A stretch of DNA of 35,020 nucleotides from Rhodoferax sp. GTDB lineage: Bacteria > Pseudomonadota > Gammaproteobacteria > Burkholderiales > Burkholderiaceae_C. The notes under the pieces were generated by a model. The model was not told the DNA's origin, searched no databases, and saw nothing but the letters and a program-made list of their open reading frames with translations. A program made the position numbers and the translations under genes. The stretch lies in contig NZ_JAQTMS010000055.1 in the NCBI RefSeq assembly GCF_028714215.1, positions 1 to 35,020 on the forward strand, in the 5' to 3' direction. Within the stretch, counting starts at the first letter, position 1. The number at the start of each line of letters is the position of its first letter. This document shows, in pieces, positions 14,700 through 21,755 of this stretch.

Positions 14700-17342
14700 T
14701 CAGGTCCCCAGCAAAGCCTCGAACTCGGCCAGCGGCGTTGGCTTGCCGAACAGGTAGCCCTGGTACAGGGTGCAACCGTTGAGCGCCAGGAACTCCTGCT
14801 GTGCCTGGGTTTCGACCCCCTCGGCGATCACCTCCAGCCCCAGGTTATGCGCCATGCCGATGATGGTCTGCACGATCATGCCGACGCTGGGCTTGACGCC
14901 GATATTGCGCACGAACGACTGATCGATCTTGAGCTGGGTCAGCGGCAGCGTGGTCAGGTAAGTCAGTGAGGAATGCCCGGTGCCGAAGTCGTCGACCGAA
15001 AACTGCAGTCCCAGCGCCTTCAGTTCGGTCATCTTGGCCACCGTCTCGTCGACGTTGTCAAGCACCAGCGACTCGGTCAGCTCAAGCTTGAGAAGCTGCG
15101 GATTGATACCGGTCTCGCGCACCACCGCAACCACTTGCTCGACGAAATTGTTTTGGTGGAATTGGCGCGCGCTGACGTTGACGCACAGATGCAGGTCGCG
15201 GCAGCGCGCAACCTCCTGCCAGGCGGCAAGCTGCTGGCAGGCATGGCGCAACACCCATTGACCGATCGGCAGAATGAGTTCGCTTTCTTCCGCCGCCACG
15301 ATGAACTCGGCCGGCCATACCAGTCCGCGCCGCGGATGGCGCCAGCGAATCAGCACTTCGGCTCCGACGATCGGGCCGTCGAGCTTGACCTGGGGTTGGT
15401 AGTGCAGCTCAAACTGCCCGTCCCGCAAGGCGGTGTGCAGATCTTCCTCCAGTTGCGCCCTGGCACTGATGGCGGCCTGCATCTGGGGATCGAAAAAGCA
15501 CAAGGCGTTGCGCCCGCGCAGCTTGACCTCGTACATGGCGATGTCGGCCTGCTTCAGCAGGTCGGCCGGTGCGATCTGCAGGGCATTGAACAAGGTGGCG
15601 CCGATGCTGGGGGTACTGCGGTAGCTGTGCGCCGCCAGCTGATAGGGCTGGTTCAGCCGATGCAGAATCTTTTCGCCAATTTGCTGGGCCAGCGTGGCGG
15701 CCTCCTGGCTGTGCTCGGAGAGGTCGTTGAGCATCACCACAAACTCGTCGCCACCCAGGCGCGCCACCGTGTCTTCCTCGCGCACACAGCTCTTCAGGCG
15801 CTGCGCCACCTGCCGCAACAGCAGGTCGCCGACTTCGTGGCCCAAGGTGTCGTTGAGCGTCTTGAAGTGATCCAGATCGAGAAATAGCAGGGCGCCATAG
15901 TAGCCGCTGCGGGCACTCGACGTCATGGCCTGCTGCATGCGGTCCATCAGCAGGCGCCGGTTCGGCAGCGTGGTCAATACGTCGTAGAACGCCAACTGCT
16001 CGATTTCGGCGGTGGCGCGGCGCAATTCGGTCACGTCGTTGTAGACGATGACCAGCCCGCCGTCGGGTGTGCGTTGCTCCGTGATCTGAATGATCTGGCC
16101 GTTCGGCAACTGTTGTTCGTTGCTGCCCTGGGCGTTGAGTTGCAGGGACAGCCGGTGCGCGATCCATTCCTGCAACTCGGCTGCGCCGGCCCCGGGCAAG
16201 TGGTGTGCTGCCGCCGCTTCGAGCACTTTGCGGAACGGTACCAGGGGCGCCATCACCGCGGCGGTCCAGGGGTAGAGCTCCATGAAGCGCCGGTTCCAGC
16301 TCACCACCTGATGCTCGCTATTGAGCAGCACAAAGCCGCTGACCATGGATTCCAGCGCGTCATCCAGCGTGGTCTTGGACTGCGCAATGGCCAGCCGCGC
16401 CTGCGTCAGGCGGTTCAGATTCCAGACGGCAAAGCCGCCGGCCGCCAACAGCATCAGGACAAACGCCGCCGCCGCGCCGACAATGAAATTGCGCAGGATG
16501 CGCCAGTCGGTCAGGGCGGCGTCGAGCGGAATGCTGGCCACAATCAGCATGTCGCGGTACAGGATAGGGCGGGTGATGACCATGGCCGCTTGGCCCGTCA
16601 AACGTGCCGCCATGCGCAGCGCCTGGACCGTCTCGCGTTGCACTTCCAGCGCCGGCGCAAGCCGCTGGCCCAGCAATTCGTCGCGCGGCGGCGAGCTGGC
16701 CAGCAACTGTCCGTTGGTGCGCTCCAGTGTGACCTCCAGTCCCTTGATGTCGGCGCCCTGGACCATGATGGAACTCAGCAGTGGCACCGGCACCTCGGCC
16801 ACCGCCAGCACCCTGGAACTGTCGGCCAGCTTGATGGTGCGCCCCATGTAAAGCACCCGCTCGGAGCTGGTAAAACTGACCACCGGCGCGCTGACGATCA
16901 GGGTCGACACCGGTTGCCCCAGCACTTCCTCGACAAAGCCGGCCGGCAGGCTCAAACCCAGATCGGTGCCCAGCGCATTCGACGAAGCCAGAATCCGGCC
17001 CTGCGCATCGATCAGTACCACGTTGCGCACGCTCAGATTTTGCTGGGCCGCGCCATGCAGCAGCCGATTGGCGGTCGGGCCGTCGATCCACTGGGCGACC
17101 AGACCCGACAGTCCCAGCAACTCGTCGATATTCGCCAGCAGCACGTCCACGCCCAGCAGATTGCGGTTGAGAGCCGCTTCCGCGCCGGCGACGAAACGGC
17201 CTACCTCCGACTCACTCTCGGACAGGGCTTCCTGCCGGGTGTGCCAAAGCAAACCGCTGGTGGCCAGCAGCACCGCCGTTACCAGCAGCGCCACCAGCGC
17301 CAGTGCCAGCGCCGTGACGCGGGAAGGGCGGAATCTTTTCAT
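14700..17342 (-). CDS. Membrane-bound dual GGDEF-EAL cyclic-di-GMP signalling protein with periplasmic sensor and PAS domain
   Basis: This encodes 880 residues. The ATG at 17342 overlaps the stop of the upstream DctP-like gene by four bases. Order of parts: TM helix (about 10-32), a periplasmic sensor region of about 250 residues resembling a Cache fold, a second TM (about 283-305, GAAAAFVLMLLAAGGFAVW), a PAS-like domain (about 325-440, SGFVLLNSEHQVVSWNRRF), GGDEF (about 450-610) and EAL (about 645-880). The diguanylate cyclase motif is canonical (LGGDEF). The phosphodiesterase signature is EVL instead of EAL, but the other metal-site residues are present: NVSARQ, LELTES, DDFGTG, LKIDQSFV and VIAEGVET. 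Both activities may therefore be live. The genetic coupling suggests that the periplasmic binding protein supplies its signal. Confidence 0.92.
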   Translation of the reverse strand: MKRFRPSRVTALALALVALLVTAVLLATSGLLWHTRQEALSESESEVGRFVAGAEAALNRNLLGVDVLLANIDELLGLSGLVAQWIDGPTANRLLHGAAQQNLSVRNVVLIDAQGRILASSNALGTDLGLSLPAGFVEEVLGQPVSTLIVSAPVVSFTSSERVLYMGRTIKLADSSRVLAVAEVPVPLLSSIMVQGADIKGLEVTLERTNGQLLASSPPRDELLGQRLAPALEVQRETVQALRMAARLTGQAAMVITRPILYRDMLIVASIPLDAALTDWRILRNFIVGAAAAFVLMLLAAGGFAVWNLNRLTQARLAIAQSKTTLDDALESMVSGFVLLNSEHQVVSWNRRFMELYPWTAAVMAPLVPFRKVLEAAAAHHLPGAGAAELQEWIAHRLSLQLNAQGSNEQQLPNGQIIQITEQRTPDGGLVIVYNDVTELRRATAEIEQLAFYDVLTTLPNRRLLMDRMQQAMTSSARSGYYGALLFLDLDHFKTLNDTLGHEVGDLLLRQVAQRLKSCVREEDTVARLGGDEFVVMLNDLSEHSQEAATLAQQIGEKILHRLNQPYQLAAHSYRSTPSIGATLFNALQIAPADLLKQADIAMYEVKLRGRNALCFFDPQMQAAISARAQLEEDLHTALRDGQFELHYQPQVKLDGPIVGAEVLIRWRHPRRGLVWPAEFIVAAEESELILPIGQWVLRHACQQLAAWQEVARCRDLHLCVNVSARQFHQNNFVEQVVAVVRETGINPQLLKLELTESLVLDNVDETVAKMTELKALGLQFSVDDFGTGHSSLTYLTTLPLTQLKIDQSFVRNIGVKPSVGMIVQTIIGMAHNLGLEVIAEGVETQAQQEFLALNGCTLYQGYLFGKPTPLAEFEALLGT

Positions 17343-18415
17343 GGGGTTGCTGGCGCGGTGATGCCCCGAACCGGCCCGATGGTCATGTTCCAGACCTCGG
17401 CGCATCGGCTCTTGCAGCGCTGCAGCCAGCGTGTCAGCACGGTGGCAGTGAAAATTTCCTGACGTCGGCGTTCGTCCTGTGGCGACACGGCGACTTCCAC
17501 CATGTGGCCGCGCCGTCCGCTGCTGCACGCCGCGGTGCCCCGGTTGCAGGCCAAACCCTCGGTGGTTTCGCGTTCGCTCTCAAGCCAGATCGCCGCTTCA
17601 AGTTTCGGCAGTTCACGCCGCAACAAGGCTTTCAGGTCGGGCGGCAAGGCGCCCCAGGCCGCCATGTTGGCACCGAAGACGGCCAGGCCCCAAGTCACCG
17701 GCAAGGTGTGCACATGGCTGGTCACTTCGTGCAGGCCCAGGGTATTGCCCGACATGGTGCCGGTGATCGCGCATTCGGTGTTGCCGGAGGCCATGTTGGA
17801 CATGATCTGGGCAAAACCGGTGAGCACCGGGACGGCGCCAACGGCAGCCACAAAATCGAACTGGGTGGCCGAGGAAACACGGATGCGCCGCCCCGCCAGA
17901 TCGGCCAGGCCGGTCATGGGTTTCTTGCAAAACAGCACCTGGGCCGGGTAGACATAAAGCGCCAGTGCTTCCACGCCATGGCGTTCGCGCAGCGCTTTTT
18001 CGAGGTAAGGCCGAAACGCCGCGACGGATTTTTTCAGACTGGCCATGTCCGGGTTCAGGCCCGCCAGGTCGGGTGCTGCGTACTCGGGGTGGCTGATTGC
18101 CAGCGAACTCATCAAGGCCGTGCCAAAGGGCACCACCCCCAACTCGATCAGGCGCAGCATGTCGCCGCCGGGCACCCCGGCGCGGTCAAAAGGCACGATA
18201 TCGGCATCGAACCTGCCGCCGCTCAGGCGGGCCAGTTCCCGGGTCCAGAACGGCTCTTCGTGGTGCGTGTATTGGTTGGTGTCGGCCAGACCACCGACGA
18301 CGCGCAGTTTTTGCATCGGTGCCGACGCTGCCGGCGCTGGCGCGGCCCAGGCGAGCAGCGGACCAGCCAGCACGGCGGCGGCGAGAGCAGGCAGCAAGTA
18401 ATTGAAACGGGGCAT
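17339..18415 (-). CDS. TRAP/DctP-like periplasmic substrate-binding protein
   Basis: This encodes 358 residues from the ATG at 18415, preceded by CTGGAA; the TTG five codons earlier is less likely. A signal peptide is visible (FNYLLPALAAAVLAGPLLAWA). The mature part shows the DctP pattern (PF03480): FWTRELARLSGGRFDADIVP, then PGGDMLRLIELGVVPFGTAL, and later LADLAGRRIRVSSATQFDFV and NTECAITGTMSGNTLGLHEV. The last 60 residues are cysteine-containing and less typical. TRAP receptors bind organic acids and feed DctQM membrane subunits, but none is encoded here. The stop overlaps the start of the GGDEF-EAL gene (ATGA), so this protein more likely acts as the ligand-sensing partner of that receptor than as a transporter part. 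The ligand is unknown. Confidence 0.85.
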   Translation of the reverse strand: MPRFNYLLPALAAAVLAGPLLAWAAPAPAASAPMQKLRVVGGLADTNQYTHHEEPFWTRELARLSGGRFDADIVPFDRAGVPGGDMLRLIELGVVPFGTALMSSLAISHPEYAAPDLAGLNPDMASLKKSVAAFRPYLEKALRERHGVEALALYVYPAQVLFCKKPMTGLADLAGRRIRVSSATQFDFVAAVGAVPVLTGFAQIMSNMASGNTECAITGTMSGNTLGLHEVTSHVHTLPVTWGLAVFGANMAAWGALPPDLKALLRRELPKLEAAIWLESERETTEGLACNRGTAACSSGRRGHMVEVAVSPQDERRRQEIFTATVLTRWLQRCKSRCAEVWNMTIGPVRGITAPATP

Positions 18416-18576
18416 AAGAAATTCCAGCAATAGGTGCGTGACAGCCTGTCCATTCTGGCAGATAAGCGCAAACTGTTCACCTCAAAGCACTGGGGTAAGT
18501 TCGCATAAACCAGGCCGCCGTCGCTGCCCGTCATTTCATGGCAACATACCGAACCTTTCAAATTCGAGGAGCCACC

Positions 18577-19572
18577 ATGAGCCAACACACTTCCCGCGCC
18601 ATCCGGATCGAGCAAAACGGCGGGCCGGAGCAACTCAAGCTGGTTGCCGTCGCGGTGGGCGAGCCCGGCCCAGGTGAAATCCGCATTCGCCACCACGCCG
18701 TCGGCCTCAACTTCATCGACGTCTACCAGCGCAGCGGTCTCTACCCGATGCCGCTGCCGCTGCAACTGGGCATGGAAGCCGCCGGTGTCGTGGAGGCGGT
18801 CGGCGCCGGCGTTAGCCACCTCAAGGTCGGCGACCGCGCCGCCTACGCCAGCCAGCCGCCGGGCAGCTACTGCGAGCTGCGGGTGATGCCGGCCAAATGC
18901 GTTTGCAGGCTGCCCGATGCCATTTCCTTCGAGACCGGCGCCGCCATGATGCTCAAGGGCTTGACCGCCCAATACCTGCTCAAGCGCACGCTGCCGCAAG
19001 GGGGTTTGCAGGCCGGCGATTTCGTGCTGTTCCATGCCGCCGCCGGTGGCGTCGGCCTGATTGCCTGTCAGTGGGCCAGAGCGCTGGGTTTGCAGTTGAT
19101 AGGCACAGCCGGATCGGACGCCAAATGTGCCTTGGCCAAACAGCATGGTGCCGCCTTCGTCATCAACTATTCAAGTGAGGATTTCCTGGCCCGGGTGAAG
19201 GAGATCACCGCCGGCAAAGGCGTCAAGGCGGTGTACGACTCGGTTGGCAAGGACACCTGGGACAAGTCGCTGGACTGTCTGGCGCCGTTCGGCCTGATGG
19301 CCAGTTTTGGCAACGCCTCCGGTCCGGTGGCGCCGTTTGCGCCCGGCATTCTGGGCCCCAAGGGCTCGCTCTACGTGACGCGCCAGACCCTCTTCAGCCA
19401 CATTGGCACGCGCGACAGCACGCAGGCCATGGCGGACGATTTGTTCGCTGCCGTGACCAGCGGCCAGGTGACGATCCGCATCGACCAGCGCTACCCACTG
19501 GCCGACGCGGCGCAGGCGCACCGCGACCTCGAAGCGCGCAAGACCACCGGCTGCACCATTCTGACTTTGTGA
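18577..19572 (+). CDS. NADPH:quinone oxidoreductase, zeta-crystallin type
   Basis: This encodes 331 residues from an ATG with GAGGAG at 18566-18571. It is a medium-chain dehydrogenase/reductase without the zinc ligands: the N-terminal GroES-like part contains GLNFIDVYQRSGLYP, then LGMEAAGVVEAVGAGV and VGDRAAYA. The Rossmann part contains LFHAAAGGVGLIACQWA, which carries the AxxGxxG NADPH motif of the quinone-reductase branch. The FINYSSEDF and YDSVGKDTWDKSLD stretches are typical of QorA. Such enzymes reduce quinones by one electron or reduce enones. Its TGA overlaps the GTG start of the NUDIX gene by three bases, so the two form an operon. It is divergent from the DctP-like gene. Confidence 0.93.
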   Translation: MSQHTSRAIRIEQNGGPEQLKLVAVAVGEPGPGEIRIRHHAVGLNFIDVYQRSGLYPMPLPLQLGMEAAGVVEAVGAGVSHLKVGDRAAYASQPPGSYCELRVMPAKCVCRLPDAISFETGAAMMLKGLTAQYLLKRTLPQGGLQAGDFVLFHAAAGGVGLIACQWARALGLQLIGTAGSDAKCALAKQHGAAFVINYSSEDFLARVKEITAGKGVKAVYDSVGKDTWDKSLDCLAPFGLMASFGNASGPVAPFAPGILGPKGSLYVTRQTLFSHIGTRDSTQAMADDLFAAVTSGQVTIRIDQRYPLADAAQAHRDLEARKTTGCTILTL

Positions 19573-20396
19573 GCGCGGCGGAACTGGACCCTCGTTGGCT
19601 GGCGGCGTTGCACGCCAGCGCTGATCAGCCGCCCTGGCGGCCGCGTCTGCCCTTGCGCTGGGGGCCGCATCTGATCGGCTCGGTGGAGCCCGGTTATTTC
19701 AGCCAGGCCGTGCTCCAGCACCCCTTGTTGACGCCCGAACGGCTGCAACGCGAAGAGGACAGCGCGGGCTCGTGCTGGCGCCTGCAAGGCGACCCAACGC
19801 GGGCCTTGGCGGGTCTGGCCGAGGCCTTGTTTGAAGCCCGGGTCGGGCGCGTGGTGCAGCAATGGCGCGACGAGCAACTGGCGGTCTGCGACGCCCTGGG
19901 TCGGCAAATCGCCACGGTGGAACGTGGTGTGGTGCGGCCGCTGGGTATTGTCACGCGGGCCGTGCACCTGGTGGGGCGGACCGCCGAGGGCCGCTTCTGG
20001 GTGCAGCAGCGCGCCCTCGACAAGGCCGACGACCCGGGCCTGTGGGACACCTTGATGGGCGGCATGGTGTCGGCTGCCGACAGCGTGCTGACGGCACTGG
20101 CACGAGAAACCTGGGAAGAAGCCGGGCTGCACCTGGAGGCGGTCGAAGAACTGCGTCGGGGCGGCAGCGTGACACTGCGCAAACCCAGTTCCGATCGCTC
20201 GGACGCGGGCTACGTGGTGGAACAGGTTGACTGGTTTGCCTGTACCGTTCCGCAGGGCGTGGCGCCGGTCAATCAGGATCGCGAAGTGCTGCAATTCGCT
20301 TTGCTCGACCGGGCAGCGTTGCTGGACAAACTGCAGCGCAATGAATTCACCACCGAGGCCGCCCTGATTCTGGTGGCGGCGCTGCGTTTGCCTTGA
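19569..20396 (+). CDS. NUDIX hydrolase with N-terminal DUF4743 domain
   Basis: This encodes 275 residues from a GTG (19569-19571) that overlaps the quinone reductase stop. Residues about 1-125 form the DUF4743 domain, with a pattern seen in plant and bacterial thiamine-pyrophosphate-related NUDIX proteins such as Tnr3 and AtNUDT20/24. The NUDIX box is at about 158-180: GMVSAADSVLTALARETWEE followed by AGL. It fits GX5EX7REUXEEXGU except that the first Glu is Asp. The main catalytic REXXEE residues are intact. Related proteins clear damaged thiamine diphosphate forms (oxo- and oxy-thiamine diphosphate). Next to a quinone reductase this fits a damage-repair theme, though that is inferred. The substrate is not proven. 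Confidence 0.88.
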   Translation: MSAAELDPRWLAALHASADQPPWRPRLPLRWGPHLIGSVEPGYFSQAVLQHPLLTPERLQREEDSAGSCWRLQGDPTRALAGLAEALFEARVGRVVQQWRDEQLAVCDALGRQIATVERGVVRPLGIVTRAVHLVGRTAEGRFWVQQRALDKADDPGLWDTLMGGMVSAADSVLTALARETWEEAGLHLEAVEELRRGGSVTLRKPSSDRSDAGYVVEQVDWFACTVPQGVAPVNQDREVLQFALLDRAALLDKLQRNEFTTEAALILVAALRLP

Positions 20397-20510
20397 ACTG
20401 ACCGCTTGGCAGCGGTTCGGCGGCGCGTATTGCCGCATTCCAAACCCTTGAATTTCCTGTTCCCGGATGGCCCCATGGTGGCGCCAGCAGCGCAATTTCT
20501 GACCCCTGGC

Positions 20511-20539
20511 TTGACAGGTCGGGAAGAATTTCCTACATT
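20511..20539 (+). promoter_or_regulatory. Sigma-70-type promoter of the RND operon
   Basis: A perfect -35 box, TTGACA (20511-20516), is followed after 17 bases by TACATT (20534-20539) as the -10 element. The -10 overlaps the palindromic operator by three bases. The start codon of the adaptor gene lies 64 bases downstream. Confidence 0.72.
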
Positions 20540-20560
20540 AATAACCAATTGGTCATTAAT
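20537..20560. promoter_or_regulatory. 24-bp palindromic operator, probably for a TetR-type repressor
   Basis: The site has a perfect core ACCAATTGGT (20544-20553) flanked symmetrically by ATTAAT on both sides, with one unmatched base pair between. It covers the end of the -10 element and the likely transcription start, where a bound repressor would block the promoter. Palindromes of this kind are typical of TetR-family control of RND pumps. No TetR gene lies in the window, so the regulator must be encoded elsewhere. Confidence 0.75.
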
Positions 20561-20602
20561 TGACTTCACTTCCATTTTTCGATTTCAGGCGGGGTCACGG
20601 TC

Positions 20603-21754
20603 ATGCAGACAGATTGGGTGCGGCAGTCAAGGAGCGGGTTTTTGCGCCACTGGGCCAGGGGTGTCGGGGTTATCGGTGCGGTCGTGCTGCTGGCCGCCTG
20701 CAAACAGCCGGCGCCGCCCGAGGAACCGGTACGCGCGGTCAAGGTGTTGACCGTGGGCACCAGTGCCTTGCAGGCGCAGCTCGAATTTGCCGGCGAAGTA
20801 CGGGCCCGGACCGAGTCCCGGCTGGGCTTTCGCGTTGGCGGAAAAATCATTCGCCGGCCGGTCGAAGTCGGACAGACGGTGAAACCCGGTCAACTGCTGG
20901 CGCAGCTCGATCCCCGGGATTACCAGCTCTCGGCCGGCGCGGCACAGGCCCAGGTGGCTGCGGCCTTGACCAATCGCGACCTGGCCAGTTCCGATTTCAA
21001 GCGCTACCAGGAACTCAAGGCGCAGGGCTTTATCGGCGCGGCGGAGCTGGAGCGGCGCGAAACCGCCCTGAAAGCCGCACAGGCGCAACTGGAGCAGGCG
21101 CAGGCGCAGTCGGCGGCGCAGCTCAACCAGGCGGCGTATGCCAATTTGTACGCCGACGCTGCCGGTGTCGTGGTGGCCGTGGAGGCCGAACCGGGCCAGG
21201 TGGTGGCGGCCGGCACGCCGGTGCTGCGCCTGGCGCACGACGGGCCGCGCGACGTGGTGTTTTCGGTGCCGGAGGACCGGGTCGGCGCGATGCTGCCGGG
21301 TGCCACGGTGCAGGTCAGGAACTGGGCCTCGGGCAGCCTGCAAACGGCCCAGCTGCGCGAGGTCGGGGCGCTGGCCGACCCGCTGACCCGCACCTTCACG
21401 GTCAAGGCGGCGCTAATGGGTCAGCCGGCACCGGCCCTGGGCAGCACGGCCTATGTGCGCCCGCCCGCGCTGAGCCAGGCCGGCACACCAGCCATCCGGC
21501 TGCCCACCAGCGCCTTGCGCCAGGACGGCAAGAACACGGCGGTGTGGGTGCTGGAGCCGGCCACCATGCAGTTGCGCTCGGTAGCTATCACGGTGGCGAC
21601 GCTGGACGACAACGAGGTGGTGGTGAGCGCCGGACTGAGTCCCGGGATGCAGGTGGTGACGACCGGCGTGCATGTACTCACCGCCGGTCAAAAGGTCACG
21701 CTGTACCAGGCCCGGCCCGAGGTGGCTGCGCTTTCACCTGTGACGGGACGCTGA
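20603..21754 (+). CDS. RND efflux periplasmic adaptor (membrane fusion) lipoprotein
   Basis: This encodes 383 residues. A basic N-terminus, a hydrophobic segment and a lipobox (LLAAC, Cys33) predict inner-membrane lipid anchoring on the periplasmic side. The biotinyl-lipoyl half-motifs are RLGFRVGGKIIRRPVEVGQT and ADAAGVVVAVEAEPGQVV. Between them is an alpha-hairpin of heptad-rich helices (about 115-180, with KAAQAQLEQAQAQSAAQLN). The beta-barrel and membrane-proximal domains follow to the C-terminus. It bridges the pump encoded one base further on to an outer-membrane channel. The promoter and operator directly upstream suggest repressor-controlled expression. No TolC-like gene is in the operon, so the channel must come from elsewhere. 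Confidence 0.93.
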   Translation: MQTDWVRQSRSGFLRHWARGVGVIGAVVLLAACKQPAPPEEPVRAVKVLTVGTSALQAQLEFAGEVRARTESRLGFRVGGKIIRRPVEVGQTVKPGQLLAQLDPRDYQLSAGAAQAQVAAALTNRDLASSDFKRYQELKAQGFIGAAELERRETALKAAQAQLEQAQAQSAAQLNQAAYANLYADAAGVVVAVEAEPGQVVAAGTPVLRLAHDGPRDVVFSVPEDRVGAMLPGATVQVRNWASGSLQTAQLREVGALADPLTRTFTVKAALMGQPAPALGSTAYVRPPALSQAGTPAIRLPTSALRQDGKNTAVWVLEPATMQLRSVAITVATLDDNEVVVSAGLSPGMQVVTTGVHVLTAGQKVTLYQARPEVAALSPVTGR

Positions 21755-21755
21755 G

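Noticed and set aside
16074..17462. A 462-codon open frame on the plus strand
   Set aside because: It is antisense to the GGDEF-EAL gene and has no recognisable domain.
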